A DNA stretch of 64,000 bases from Paenibacillus sp. DCT19 (lineage in GTDB: Bacteria; Bacillota; Bacilli; Paenibacillales; Paenibacillaceae), in the NCBI RefSeq assembly GCF_003268635.1, contig NZ_CP029639.1, positions 2,615,501 to 2,679,500 on the forward strand, in the 5' to 3' direction. The notes under the pieces were generated by a model. That model was given only the letters and a program-made list of their open reading frames with translations. It searched no databases and was not told the origin of the DNA. Position 1 is the stretch's first letter. Each line of letters opens with the position of its first letter. Position numbers and translations under genes: made by a program. Below, piece after piece: positions 13,847-22,939 of the stretch.

Positions 13847-14500
13847 ATGAAAGGTAAGATACTATTATTATTTTTTATCACAATAATGCTCTCATCTTGT
13901 CAGAATATAAGTCAATCTACTATGTTAAACAGCGAAACTGAATCAATAAAGAGTTCTGAACCGTCTCCTGATGCAGTGAGTACAGGTAATGGAACAGAAT
14001 CAAAAGAAATAATGGGAAATCCATCGGAAACTTCTGATTATAAAGTGTTACCTACGACCATTGGGAACCTTGATTCGAAAGGTGATTTTTATGATGAAAT
14101 GTTTCGGAATCCTATAGATCATGATTATGAAGTGGAATTTAATGAATTTCAAAACGCTAATGAGATTGTTACAACTATGGAATGGGGGGCGTTACAAGGT
14201 AAATATACAGAGATATGGGATAAGGAGTTGAACCACATATATAAAAAGCTTCTTTCTAAGTTGGATGGAGAACCAAGAGAAGCCTTAATCGAATCACAGA
14301 AAGATTGGTTACAGTATCACTTAAAGGAATCAAAATTTGTAGAGGATACATTTATTAATAATGGTTACCTTGGATCAAGTGGATCCGTAAGCTTAGCCAC
14401 AGCTATAAGGGAGAGAATAAGAGAGAGAACCATACAATTATATGAATATCGATATTTATTAAATGGTGAAATTGAGTTTTTATACTCTGTCAACAAATAA
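13847..14500 (+). CDS. LprI/DUF1311-like lipoprotein
   Basis: A 217-residue lipoprotein with signal peptide MKGKILLLFFITIML and lipobox LSSC (Cys18), then a Ser/Glu-rich linker. The C-terminal domain (about residues 125-185) has the DUF1311 pattern WDKELNHIYKKLL...LIESQKDWLQYHLKES, with conserved W and SQ-W. The family includes the mycobacterial lysozyme inhibitor LprI, so a cell-envelope role is likely. TAAGGAGG lies 6 nt before ATG 13847; a longer in-frame start at 13745 would translate attC remnant and is rejected. Confidence 0.82.
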   Translation: MKGKILLLFFITIMLSSCQNISQSTMLNSETESIKSSEPSPDAVSTGNGTESKEIMGNPSETSDYKVLPTTIGNLDSKGDFYDEMFRNPIDHDYEVEFNEFQNANEIVTTMEWGALQGKYTEIWDKELNHIYKKLLSKLDGEPREALIESQKDWLQYHLKESKFVEDTFINNGYLGSSGSVSLATAIRERIRERTIQLYEYRYLLNGEIEFLYSVNK

Positions 14501-14541
14501 CCTAGTCCTAGGATAAGAGCTATCTAAGGCTAGGTTTTTTT
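14499..14541 (+). terminator. Rho-independent terminator
   Basis: AACCTAG pairs with CTAGGTT over a 24-nt internal region and is followed by further T residues, directly after the LprI-like stop. Confidence 0.65.
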
Positions 14542-14695
14542 CGTGAATATGGGAACATGAGTGAATTATGAGAAAGCAGAATACTTGAATATGTTTTTCA
14601 AGGTGGATCCCCAAATAACGTCTTAACCTCACAAAAGAATACCAGATTGAGTTTGGTGGATTTGGCAATACACTTAAAAAGGAGGAACAGAAAAA

Positions 14696-15085
14696 ATGAT
14701 AAAATCCATTGGTATTGATGAATGGAAAGGTTCCACCTTTAATGAAGAAATAGTTGTGAATCCTACATGGGCGGACACCTTAAGTTTATTAATAAAACTG
14801 GACGGGGATAAATTTACATTAGTTTTTTGTGAGATATCAGACACAGATTCAGCATTAGTTGGAGGTGGACCGAAGTGTTTTATAGTGTCTATAACAATCG
14901 ATGGTAATATATATACTCTTATGAACGATAAACAGGGAGAAAATGATATTTCCTTGGTTGTTGGTGGTCAGTTAGGAAATTATTGTGATAATATTTGTAT
15001 AGATTTAAATCCTATGCTTGAAGTAATGCAGTGTTATTTTGAAACTGGAAAACTACTTGAAACACATCAATGGAAACAAGAATAA
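14696..15085 (+). CDS. Imm1-like immunity protein (tentative)
   Basis: A 129-residue beta-rich acidic protein. The GGGPKCFIVSITIDGNIYTL stretch followed by a late LGNYCDN resembles the Imm1-type immunity fold linked with contact-dependent toxins, but the similarity is by eye and weak. AAAGGAGGA lies 10 nt upstream of the ATG. No toxin gene adjoins it. It could equally be a DUF6911-like orphan. Confidence 0.5.
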   Translation: MIKSIGIDEWKGSTFNEEIVVNPTWADTLSLLIKLDGDKFTLVFCEISDTDSALVGGGPKCFIVSITIDGNIYTLMNDKQGENDISLVVGGQLGNYCDNICIDLNPMLEVMQCYFETGKLLETHQWKQE

Positions 15086-15113
15086 TTAAAGTACCTAATC
15101 CGTCAATTATGGG

Positions 15114-15770
15114 GTGTTGAGTGTGTGGGAGAAACTATCAGATGGTTGGAAAGCTAGTTTTGAAGAAGCATGGCAAGCATATGCTCATGGCTCAATTCCT
15201 ATCGGTGCAGTTATCGTTGATGCTAGTCATAGAATAATTAGTAGAGGTAGAAATAGAATCAACGAAACAACGGCTCCAATTAAACAAACGTGCTCGAATA
15301 GATTAGCACATGCAGAGATAAATGCATTGTTACAACTGGATACGTTAGATTCAGAAGAACACAAAAACTACACACTATATACAACAACAGAACCCTGTGT
15401 ACTTTGTTTTGGTGCAATTATAATGTCAGGAGTTAGGAAAGTAAGATTCGCAGCAACTGATCCTATTGCAGGTGGTGCCAATCTAAATGATGCAGAGAAT
15501 TCATTCATCAAGTCAAGAAACCTCGATATCAAGTGTGCTGATACATATCTAGGAGAACTTCAACGTGTGTTAAGGACTGACCAGGTTATAAGGGCTTTAG
15601 GCGAAGAACAAGCAATTCGATTTTTGGATAAGTACAGAATGAAGTACCCTAAAGCTATTGAATTAGGAATAAAGTGGAATAGAGAGGGGAGATTGCAAGA
15701 GGCAGTGAGGAATAACGATCCCGTTGAATTGATTATTAATAATATATCTGATGAGATTAAGACTTTTTAA
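15114..15770 (+). CDS. CMP/dCMP-type zinc deaminase with C-terminal extension
   Basis: A protein of about 218 residues. Zinc site HAEINAL (residues 66-72, proton shuttle E68) and PCVLC (94-98) are intact, as in TadA/cytidine/guanine deaminases. The first 155 residues are the deaminase fold; the last 60 are a helical extension not typical of TadA. It therefore probably acts on a free base, nucleoside or nucleotide, not tRNA. The start is uncertain between GTG 15114, TTG 15117 and GTG 15123; GGGGTG sits just upstream. Confidence 0.85.
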   Translation: MLSVWEKLSDGWKASFEEAWQAYAHGSIPIGAVIVDASHRIISRGRNRINETTAPIKQTCSNRLAHAEINALLQLDTLDSEEHKNYTLYTTTEPCVLCFGAIIMSGVRKVRFAATDPIAGGANLNDAENSFIKSRNLDIKCADTYLGELQRVLRTDQVIRALGEEQAIRFLDKYRMKYPKAIELGIKWNREGRLQEAVRNNDPVELIINNISDEIKTF

Positions 15771-15800
15771 TGGTATCTGAATACCATTCACACTGGAATA

Positions 15801-15950
15801 TTGAATTTAAAGAAGAGACTCGAAGAACAATTTAAACATGATAGAGTCGCTTATACGATGGGTAAGGCAGATTTTATTCAAGAAGTGATTAATAAAGCAA
15901 GTAACGATGATGAACTAATTAGGTTTCTGCAAGAAAGAGGCTCCCTTTAA
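15801..15950 (+). CDS. Small hypothetical protein or remnant
   Basis: A 49-codon frame from TTG 15801: a Lys/Glu-rich helical peptide containing DRVAYTMGKADFIQEVINKA and ending FLQERGSL. It has protein-like codon use and no neighbours in other frames, but only a weak TGGAA upstream. It could be the C-terminal stump of a larger protein. It fills most of the gap between the deaminase and the NUDIX gene. Confidence 0.4.
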   Translation: MNLKKRLEEQFKHDRVAYTMGKADFIQEVINKASNDDELIRFLQERGSL

Positions 15951-16030
15951 ATAGAACCTATTCTCACATCGGTTATTCTGAATCAATGAGAGCGCTTAAT
16001 TTAGAGGCATATAGAAGGGATATGGTTTTA

Positions 16031-16465
16031 ATGAGAAGAGTAGACGTTGTGTATTCACTAATAACAGACCCGTTCAAAACTAAAGTTCTTGCAGTTAAAA
16101 ATGCTGATCGATCAAGTTGGTCTCCTCCTGGTGGAGCTGTTGAGTTAAATGAAACATTAGATCAGGCTGCGATTCGCGAGGTAAAAGAGGAAACGGGACT
16201 TGAAGTGAAAGTCCATGGGATTGTTGCAATCAACGAGTGCAAATTTGAGGATATCAATGAACATGTCATTTTTTATACGTTTAGGGCAGAGATCGTAGGC
16301 GGCGAAGAACAAATTATTAGACCAGATGAAATCTCTGAAATTGCATGGTTGGACATAGAAGAGGCGGATGAATTAATGCCTTATTATAAAGGTGGATTTA
16401 AAAATTTAATTCATGGAAATGAGAGTATGTATTTTAATGAAGGAAGAAAAGTATTGCAGAGTTGA
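16031..16465 (+). CDS. NUDIX hydrolase
   Basis: A 144-residue NUDIX protein. The Nudix box runs from G35 to L57 (E41, R49, E50, E53, E54, G56 all present), so it should bind Mg and hydrolyse a nucleoside diphosphate derivative. ATG 16031 is chosen because AGAAGGGA lies 10 nt upstream and relatives start MRRVDVVYSLITD; an in-frame ATG at 15986 has no ribosome binding site. Substrate unknown. Confidence 0.9.
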   Translation: MRRVDVVYSLITDPFKTKVLAVKNADRSSWSPPGGAVELNETLDQAAIREVKEETGLEVKVHGIVAINECKFEDINEHVIFYTFRAEIVGGEEQIIRPDEISEIAWLDIEEADELMPYYKGGFKNLIHGNESMYFNEGRKVLQS

Positions 16466-16535
16466 GCAAACTTAAATGTAACGATAGACAACGAATTTAC
16501 GAGTTAGCAATAATGTATAGAGGAGGCACATTTAA

Positions 16536-17096
16536 ATGAAGTTAGTTATACTCTTTGGTCCCCAAGCCGTAGGAAAGATGACGGTGGGTCAATGTTTAGA
16601 AGCCAAAACAGATTTGAAATTATTTCATAATCACATGTCTATTGATTTTGTGTCTCCTTTTTTTGATTATGGGACACCTGCTGGAAAGCGCTTGGTAAGT
16701 GTGATTCGGCAAGAGATATTCGAAGAAGTATCTAAGAGCGAATTGGAAGGACTCATATTTACGTTTGTATGGGCATTCGATCTACAAAGCGATTGGAACT
16801 ATATTCAGCAGGTTTCAAGCCTATTCGAATCAAGAGGCGGAACGGTATACTTAGTTGAATTAGAAGCCAATTTGGAAGAACGCAAAAAACGCAATACGAC
16901 TGAAAATAGGTTGGCACATAAACCTACTAAAAGAGACGTGGAATGGTCGGAGGCCGAACTGATTAAAACCTATGAAAAGCATAGGCTCAATTCAATGCCC
17001 GGGGAGATTACCCAACCCAATTATATGAGAATTAATACCGTCGGACTGGAAGCAGGTCAGGCAGCCGAGCTGATTAAAAAAGAGTTTGATTTGTAA
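16536..17096 (+). CDS. P-loop kinase-like protein
   Basis: A 186-residue protein with Walker A GPQAVGKMT (residues 8-16), a helical lid with EANLEERKKRNTTENRL, and a typical NMP/shikimate-kinase-like end. Substrate unknown. GAGGAGG precedes the ATG. One of at least six small P-loop kinases between 9 and 43 kb. Confidence 0.8.
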   Translation: MKLVILFGPQAVGKMTVGQCLEAKTDLKLFHNHMSIDFVSPFFDYGTPAGKRLVSVIRQEIFEEVSKSELEGLIFTFVWAFDLQSDWNYIQQVSSLFESRGGTVYLVELEANLEERKKRNTTENRLAHKPTKRDVEWSEAELIKTYEKHRLNSMPGEITQPNYMRINTVGLEAGQAAELIKKEFDL

Positions 17097-17183
17097 GGTT
17101 GAAATTGTACCACAGAAGACAAACAGTGAATCATTCAACAAAAAGATCATCTTTAATCTGGTCACTTTAATGGGAGGGATCTA

Positions 17184-17636
17184 ATGGTGCTGATATTAGA
17201 ACGAGCTATGAAATATGATGCAAATAAACTTGCTGAAATACAAAAAGCTAGTTTTGATGATGAATCAAGGCGCTTTAACAACAGTGAATCTGGAGGTCCA
17301 GTAGGATACGACTCTGCACGTTGGCAAGAAGAGATGATCGAACAATGTGAATACTTCAAGATACTTCTTAATGGAAAGATAATAGGTGGAGCTATAATCG
17401 TTATTGAAACCAATCAAGTTCATAATCTTGGCAGGATCTTTATTGATCCAAACTTTCAACATCAAGGGATCGGAATGAAAGTAATGCAAGAGGTTGAAAG
17501 AAAATTTCCGGATAGTGCAAAATGGTGGCTGGATACTCCTAATTGGAGTGTTAAGAATCATCATTTCTATACCAAGTGTGGGTTTACCAAAGTTAGTGAA
17601 GAAGGGGACTTATATATTTTTGAAAAGACTTTTTAG
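17184..17636 (+). CDS. GNAT family N-acetyltransferase
   Basis: A 150-residue GNAT protein. The acetyl-CoA-binding motif A region is LGRIFIDPNFQHQGIGMKVM (the Q-x-x-G-x-G loop HQGIGM) and motif B follows (HHFYTKCGFTKV). GGGAGGGA lies upstream of ATG 17184. The acceptor substrate is not predictable. Confidence 0.88.
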   Translation: MVLILERAMKYDANKLAEIQKASFDDESRRFNNSESGGPVGYDSARWQEEMIEQCEYFKILLNGKIIGGAIIVIETNQVHNLGRIFIDPNFQHQGIGMKVMQEVERKFPDSAKWWLDTPNWSVKNHHFYTKCGFTKVSEEGDLYIFEKTF

Positions 17637-17699
17637 ACTTTATAAGTACCAGTGCTCAATTCCTTAATACTCGCACATATAACAAAGGGTGAAGAATAT

Positions 17700-18362
17700 A
17701 TGATTAAAGGCATATTGTTTGATTTGGATGGGACATTGCTTGATCGCGAGCAATCATTAATTGCTTTCATTCATAATCAATATCATCGAATTCAGGCTTT
17801 TCAAAGCGTAGATGAACCCATTTTTGTACAGAGATTTATTGAATTAGATCAGAAGGGGGATGTCTGGAAAGACAAAGTTTATCAAGCGCTAATCAATGAA
17901 TTTAATTTAGATCTGAATTGGGACGAATTACTGGAGGACTATATTCAATCATTTCAATATCACTGTATTGGTTTTCCCGGATTAATAGAAATTCTTGACT
18001 ATTTGAAAGACAAGCAAATGAAATTAGGAATTATAACGAATGGATTCGGTAGATTTCAGATGAACAATATCAAAGGACTACACATTGATCATTATTTTGA
18101 CGGAATATTCATTTCTGAAATTGAGGGTTTGCGTAAGCCAGACATTAACTTATTTAATAGAGCTTTAGATCGTTTAGGATTAGAACCTCAAGAATCGATA
18201 TTTGTAGGAGACCATCCAGTCAATGATGTCGATGCAAGTATTCATGCGGGTATGAGAGGAATTTGGAAAGAAGATGATTACTTTGGTAAACCTTCAACAA
18301 ACTATATGTCCATTAAGGACTTGGTAGAAATAAAGAGCATCATAGAACGTATTTCAAAGTGA
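17700..18362 (+). CDS. HAD superfamily hydrolase
   Basis: A 220-residue HAD phosphatase (subfamily IA). Motif I DLDGT has D8 and D10, motif II is IITNG, motif III a later RKP lysine, and motif IV VGDHPVNDV. An alpha-helical cap lies between motifs I and II. Probably a phosphoglycolate- or nucleotide-phosphatase-like enzyme. ATG 17700 has AAGGGTGA 8 nt upstream; the longer in-frame start at 17652 adds residues outside the family. Confidence 0.9.
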   Translation: MIKGILFDLDGTLLDREQSLIAFIHNQYHRIQAFQSVDEPIFVQRFIELDQKGDVWKDKVYQALINEFNLDLNWDELLEDYIQSFQYHCIGFPGLIEILDYLKDKQMKLGIITNGFGRFQMNNIKGLHIDHYFDGIFISEIEGLRKPDINLFNRALDRLGLEPQESIFVGDHPVNDVDASIHAGMRGIWKEDDYFGKPSTNYMSIKDLVEIKSIIERISK

Positions 18363-18412
18363 ATTATAATTATACCGGAGGGATACATTTACAGAAATAA
18401 AGAGGTGACTGT

Positions 18413-18718
18413 TTGAAGGTATTTAGGAAGCAAGTTCGGAAAATAACTATAGACGGTGTTTTGTACTTATATGTAGTCGATGAACAAGATGATAATATCG
18501 TTTTGCGCATCTATTCGAATCAGTTTAAATCCACATTTGCTGAATATTTCATTCGTTGGGGAGATCGCTGGGATATTGGTGTTTACGAGCCGAAGTTGAT
18601 TGCAAGACTAATCGAATATGCAGAATCAATCGGCTGGGATAGTAATACAAGAAATAATAAAATAAAAATTGAGAACGCTTCAATACTTATAAGAGAAATG
18701 ATGAAAGAGAATTTATAA
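18413..18718 (+). CDS. Hypothetical protein
   Basis: A 101-residue protein, not recognised. It is beta-rich at the N-terminus (ITIDGVLYLYVVDEQ) with a helical C-terminus. The start is TTG 18413, with GAGGTGA 5 nt upstream. It sits between the HAD and cupin genes with short gaps and is probably cotranscribed with them. Confidence 0.65.
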   Translation: MKVFRKQVRKITIDGVLYLYVVDEQDDNIVLRIYSNQFKSTFAEYFIRWGDRWDIGVYEPKLIARLIEYAESIGWDSNTRNNKIKIENASILIREMMKENL

Positions 18719-18749
18719 TCTATAAGGGAAATTAACAAGGAGCAAACCA

Positions 18750-19193
18750 ATGAAAGTGATCTCTTTGGAAGAGGCAAAAAGCTTAGGAGTAGAAACGGCA
18801 TACCACCTTATGGATAATGGCGAAAAGCGATTTAGATTAATCAATAACGATGGTAGCTCATATATCCGAACGGAAGGTTCCGAGAAGGGCGCGTGGCAGA
18901 ATAGTCATTATCACCAAGCATTAAATGAAGTATATGTTGTACAACAAGGTTGGATTGCATATGCAGAACTTGATGAGCAGAATCAATTGTCTTTGAGAAT
19001 TTTAAAAAAGAACGATAGCGTCATGGTTCCTCCCTTAAGACCGCATAACATCTATATGTCATCGTTAGCCGTTACACATGTTGTTAAATTTGGTGGAGAT
19101 TGCGAGATTAAGCCAGATTGGTTTGCTTCACCTCAATTAGATCTTCTGACCAAGCATATTTCCGAGATAGACCTAATTTCAAATAAAGGATGA
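18750..19193 (+). CDS. Cupin-domain protein
   Basis: A 147-residue single-domain cupin. Motif 1 is seen as SHYHQALNEVYVVQQG (His ligands plus E) and motif 2 around VPPLRPHNIYM. It is probably a metal-binding sugar isomerase- or dioxygenase-like fold, without assigned substrate. Its stop overlaps the next start (GGATGATAA), so the kinase downstream is translationally coupled. Confidence 0.75.
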   Translation: MKVISLEEAKSLGVETAYHLMDNGEKRFRLINNDGSSYIRTEGSEKGAWQNSHYHQALNEVYVVQQGWIAYAELDEQNQLSLRILKKNDSVMVPPLRPHNIYMSSLAVTHVVKFGGDCEIKPDWFASPQLDLLTKHISEIDLISNKG

Positions 19194-19729
19194 TAAGAGA
19201 AATGGAAAAAGGGAAAATTATATTTTTGAATGGTGTAACCAGCTCAGGCAAAACATCCATCGTAGAAGCGATGCAAGCGTACTCTGAGCCGTTTTTTTAT
19301 GTTGTAGCTAATGATCTTTTTGAAAATACGATTGGGGATAAGCATCTCCAAACAGACTACTGGAAGTACTTAAGTGAAGCGATTATTATGATGTATCACA
19401 CAGCAAAATTGTTTTCAGATCATGGAAAGCACGTATTAATTGATGGAATACTTGTTGAAAGACCAGAGTTACAACCGCATTATGAACAAGTCCAAGAGAT
19501 TTTTGCAGGGTATCCTCTGGATATCGTTGAGGTGCATTGTCCATTAGATCTATGTCGGAAACGTAATATTGAGCGCGGTGATCGTGGAGAGAAGCAATCA
19601 GATGAGCAGCACAAAATGATGGCTAAGAATATTCATTACAGCTATTCCATAGATACGAGCTTGAACACGCCAGAAGAGTGTGCTGAGAAAATTATCGGGC
19701 ATTATTTCAAGAGTGAAGTTAATATTTGA
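19190..19729 (+). CDS. Chloramphenicol phosphotransferase-like P-loop protein
   Basis: A 179-residue P-loop kinase with Walker A NGVTSSGKTS (residues 14-23), a LIDG block and an RxxxRGDRGEK lid-like segment, resembling chloramphenicol 3-O-phosphotransferase (CPT) family proteins. Activity against chloramphenicol is not implied; many relatives are uncharacterised. The start may be ATG 19190 or ATG 19202. It overlaps the cupin stop by 4 nt. Confidence 0.72.
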   Translation: MIREMEKGKIIFLNGVTSSGKTSIVEAMQAYSEPFFYVVANDLFENTIGDKHLQTDYWKYLSEAIIMMYHTAKLFSDHGKHVLIDGILVERPELQPHYEQVQEIFAGYPLDIVEVHCPLDLCRKRNIERGDRGEKQSDEQHKMMAKNIHYSYSIDTSLNTPEECAEKIIGHYFKSEVNI

Positions 19730-19777
19730 AAGATTTCGAGGGAAGTCTAGTGAATAAAAGTAAAAGGGGAGAAGTGT

Positions 19778-20350
19778 ATGATAGATATTTCTCATATAGC
19801 ACCAACAGATCCAATTAAAATTATTATAGGTGCTTCCTCACAAAGTTATGAAGGGTGGATACAAACTCAAGAGAAACAATTGAATTTACTGCGATTGGAA
19901 GATTGGGAACAAAGTTTTAAGAATCGAAAATTAGAAGCCATTTTATCAGAGCACATCTGGGAGCACATGACCTACGAAGAGGGAGTCCAAGCTTCTAAGA
20001 TATGCTACAAGTATCTACGTACGAAAGGTTATATTCGCTGCGCGGTTCCTGATGGTTATTTTGCAAATGAAGATTATCAGAATCTAGTTAAGATTGGCGG
20101 CCCAGGACCTCTCGATCATCCAGCGGCAAGTCATAAGATCGTACATAATTATAAAACAATCACCCAGATGTTTGAGGAAGCCGGCTTTGATGTTGAGTTA
20201 TTGGAATATTGGGACGAAGATGGACGTTTTCATTCTCAAGATTGGAATCCAGAAAAGGGATTCATCTATAGGTCTAAGCGATACGATCATCGAAATGAGA
20301 ATGGCAATTTGGGTTTTACATCTCTGATTGTAGATGCGATTAAGAAATAG
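19778..20350 (+). CDS. SAM-dependent methyltransferase-like protein
   Basis: A 190-residue protein with the class I methyltransferase order: IKIIIGASSQSYEGW (glycine loop), AILSEHIWEHM and IRCAVPDGYF. The glycine loop lacks the classical ExGxGxG, so catalytic ability is uncertain. AAAAGGGGAG lies upstream. The 3' end overlaps the convergent minus-strand gene by 11 bp. Confidence 0.7.
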   Translation: MIDISHIAPTDPIKIIIGASSQSYEGWIQTQEKQLNLLRLEDWEQSFKNRKLEAILSEHIWEHMTYEEGVQASKICYKYLRTKGYIRCAVPDGYFANEDYQNLVKIGGPGPLDHPAASHKIVHNYKTITQMFEEAGFDVELLEYWDEDGRFHSQDWNPEKGFIYRSKRYDHRNENGNLGFTSLIVDAIKK

Positions 20351-20867
20351 TTACCTTAAAGCTCGCTGACTCAAGAGGAGTTATGGTTGTGCCATCCTGT
20401 GCAATGAAAGAAACAGTTACTTCAATCGTGCCTTGATTATCTAAATCGTCTAAATTAATAGAAATGGATCTACGTTGAAACACATCAAATATCCCCTCTG
20501 TTTTCACAACGGTTTCATCGTCAAATAGTTGGCCATTTGCATCTTGAATCGTGACTTGGAAAATCCGATCTGGAATCTTTTTGGATTGATCAGGTTGATA
20601 GTCGTTTTTACTGTACCATAGCCCAAACTGAATCTTTTTTGACTTGGGTAGATAGTAGAGTTTTGTAAGATGCACATTGGGATTAGATAACGTTTGATTA
20701 TCCGTCGTAAGTTGAATTGGTTCCTCATCATTCTCATATGGATTATCCCACTGAAGCGGCGGAGTTGTGCCTGTTTTAAGTGCAATGATTTCCCTATCTG
20801 TATATAGATAAAGCCCTGTTAGAATAACGATTACTGAGAGTATAGCAATCAGAATTTTGTATTTCAC
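20340..20867 (-). CDS. Membrane-anchored extracellular hypothetical protein
   Basis: A 175-residue protein with one N-terminal membrane helix (KILIAILSVIVILTGLYLY) and a beta-rich extracellular domain. Not recognised. It is the only clear minus-strand gene between 13.8 and 51 kb, and its 3' end overlaps the convergent methyltransferase gene. An AT-rich gap of about 237 bp with no further feature lies on its upstream side. Confidence 0.65.
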   Translation of the reverse strand: MKYKILIAILSVIVILTGLYLYTDREIIALKTGTTPPLQWDNPYENDEEPIQLTTDNQTLSNPNVHLTKLYYLPKSKKIQFGLWYSKNDYQPDQSKKIPDRIFQVTIQDANGQLFDDETVVKTEGIFDVFQRRSISINLDDLDNQGTIEVTVSFIAQDGTTITPLESASFKVTIS

Positions 20868-21103
20868 CAGTCATCCCTACCTTTTAAAATGAAATAGCCT
20901 AGCTGTCCAACCTATTGAAACTTAAGTTTGTTAAATACTAATCTTCTTTAAATTCATAGAATTTCTTAACATTGATGTCTCGTTATTTTTCAAATTTTGA
21001 TTATAATTATGATTAAACCATAAAATGGATTTTTAACACTTTATAAAATTGAAACGCTATCACGAATAAACGTAGTAATAACGATGTTCTTAGGAGGAAT
21101 GAA

Positions 21104-21553
21104 ATGAACAGCCTATTCGAACAAGTTCATGCTAATGAGATTGTGGAGCGTCTCAACCAACTACGTCCGGATGCTCAGCCGCAATGGGGGAAGATGAATG
21201 CTTCACAGATGCTGGCTCACTGCTCGGCGTTTCAGGACATCGCAATGGGAAACTCTACTTCTGCAAGAAGTTGGCTAGGATTAATCATCGGAAAATTAGC
21301 GAAACCCGTATTTTACAATGACAAGCCGCTGCCACACAATATGTCCACAATTCCTGAGATAATGATTGTAGATGAGAGAGAGTTTGAACTAGAAAAGAAG
21401 ATGTTGCTCCAAAAGATAATTACATTCCAACATGATGGGCCTGAGAAATGTACAAGAAAACCGCATCCTTTCTTTGGCAAGCTCTCTCCTGAAGAATGGG
21501 GGAAGGGGATTTATAAACATCTAGACCATCATTTAAGGCAATTTGGTGTTTAG
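21104..21553 (+). CDS. DUF1569 (DinB-like) protein
   Basis: A 149-residue protein with PQWGKMNASQMLAHCSAFQD (metal-type His in AHC) and a C-terminal GKLSPEEWGKGIYKHLDHHL with HxxHH-like residues, matching the DUF1569 branch of the DinB fold. Function unknown. GGAGGA lies about 8 nt before the ATG. Confidence 0.78.
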   Translation: MNSLFEQVHANEIVERLNQLRPDAQPQWGKMNASQMLAHCSAFQDIAMGNSTSARSWLGLIIGKLAKPVFYNDKPLPHNMSTIPEIMIVDEREFELEKKMLLQKIITFQHDGPEKCTRKPHPFFGKLSPEEWGKGIYKHLDHHLRQFGV

Positions 21554-21611
21554 GTAATGGAAAGAAGGGCTACTTGAATGGAGAATGAGATCCTATGAAA
21601 GGGGAACTTCT

Positions 21612-22190
21612 ATGACGGTATTTGGACTTATACGACATGGTGTTACGGATTGGAATTATGAATTTAGAGCGCAGGGACATACGGATATCCCTTTAAATGA
21701 CGAGGGAAGAAGACAAGCGAAATTACTTGCTAAGCGAATGGAGAACGAAGAGTGGGATATCATTTATTCAAGTGATTTATGCAGAGCGCTCGATACAGCA
21801 GAAATGATAGGCAAACTGAAGAACATTGAAGTGAGAACCGACCTACGTTTAAGAGAAATGAATGGTGGACTTACTGAAGGTACAACCGAACAAGAGCGAG
21901 TTAATCAGTGGGGATATAGCTGGTCGAAACTAGATTTAGGTATAGAGCCACAGGCGGATATTATTAAAAGAGGAGTAGACTGCCTCGCGGATCTAGCTGA
22001 GAGACATCCGAATCAAAAATTGCTGATCGTAAGCCATGGGGCAATACTTGGGCTGATCTTGAGTAAGCTCGTTCGGCATGTGGATATGCAAGAAAGTCTC
22101 CATAACACATCGGTAACCATAATAAATAAAGAGCAAGTGAGATGGAATTGTGAACGCTATAACTGTATATCTCATTTAGACGGTGCTTAA
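21612..22190 (+). CDS. Histidine phosphatase (phosphoglycerate mutase family)
   Basis: A 192-residue protein with the RHG phosphohistidine motif (R8-H9-G10), the SDLCRA arginine-containing segment, and the second histidine in LLIVSHGAILG. The active site is complete. It is likely a small-molecule phosphatase. ATG 21612 has AAAGGGG about 8 nt upstream; an in-frame ATG at 21585 lacks this. Confidence 0.88.
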   Translation: MTVFGLIRHGVTDWNYEFRAQGHTDIPLNDEGRRQAKLLAKRMENEEWDIIYSSDLCRALDTAEMIGKLKNIEVRTDLRLREMNGGLTEGTTEQERVNQWGYSWSKLDLGIEPQADIIKRGVDCLADLAERHPNQKLLIVSHGAILGLILSKLVRHVDMQESLHNTSVTIINKEQVRWNCERYNCISHLDGA

Positions 22191-22214
22191 CATTCCTGTA
22201 TAAAAGGAGAGACG

Positions 22215-22646
22215 ATGAATAAAACACAGGTAAAGGCTTATTATAGCCTATTTGGTGATTATTTTGATCCGGATGAAGTGACATCGAAGCTTGAAATTAC
22301 CCCAACCAGCGTTACTAGAAAAGGGGATATCATTAATGTGAAACATAGTCATCAAGAAACATCCTGGACAGTAGGTACTGAATATGAAGAGTCTCTCGAT
22401 GTAAATGACCAGTTGATCAAAGTTATGAATGTATTAAAAGAGAAAACTGACGAAATCAATACAATCCAGGCACAAAATCAACTGAAGTCTAAATTTTATA
22501 TTGTCATGGTGATGGAAGAGGGTTACACACCTGCTCTATATTTTGACTCTAATTTTATTAAGTTCGCTGATTCAATTCATGCTGAAATTGATGTCGATCT
22601 GTATGCAAATCCGTATTCAGCGGATACAGTTTGGACTGGGAGATGA
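22215..22646 (+). CDS. DUF4279 family protein
   Basis: A 143-residue protein with the family pattern of a N-terminal FDPDEVTSKLEITPT beta-alpha unit and a central SWTVGTEYEESLDVNDQL. Members are uncharacterised and often near toxins or immunity genes. AAAAGGAGA precedes the ATG. Confidence 0.78.
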   Translation: MNKTQVKAYYSLFGDYFDPDEVTSKLEITPTSVTRKGDIINVKHSHQETSWTVGTEYEESLDVNDQLIKVMNVLKEKTDEINTIQAQNQLKSKFYIVMVMEEGYTPALYFDSNFIKFADSIHAEIDVDLYANPYSADTVWTGR

Positions 22647-22650
22647 TTTA

Positions 22651-22826
22651 ATGAAGAAGGTTAGCTTTCTCATGATTGGAGTTTTAAATTTTACTGCTGC
22701 AAATTGATTTGTTACGGCGACTGTGATCTCTGATTCAACATCAAGTAATTTATTTTAATTCCAGCATTTTCATTAGTTGTTACAGGTGTATTGAATGTAA
22801 TGGCTCATGTTAAAAGAAATACATAA
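22651..22826 (+). pseudogene. Remnant of a small membrane protein
   Basis: From ATG 22651 the frame reads MKKVSFLMIGVLNFTAAN, hits TGA, then continues; after a shift near 22755 a second hydrophobic segment reads LIPAFSLVVTGVLNVMAHVK to TAA at 22824-22826. Together they look like a two-helix membrane protein broken by a stop and a frameshift. It has no recognised family. Confidence 0.55.
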
Positions 22827-22939
22827 GCGAATGATGAAGCCTTAGTACACTATAGACAAAGTAGCTTTTAAATGTTGGTACATGTCATTTTCAACTAAAC
22901 GAATTTACATATTATTTTGTACTGAGAGGATGAAGTTAT

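Noticed and set aside
16480..16520. A short TGTAAC...GTTAGC pair before the P-loop gene at 16.5 kb as another attC
   Set aside because: The span is only about 35 nt with no inner arms or hairpins and no match to a neighbouring core; judged chance.
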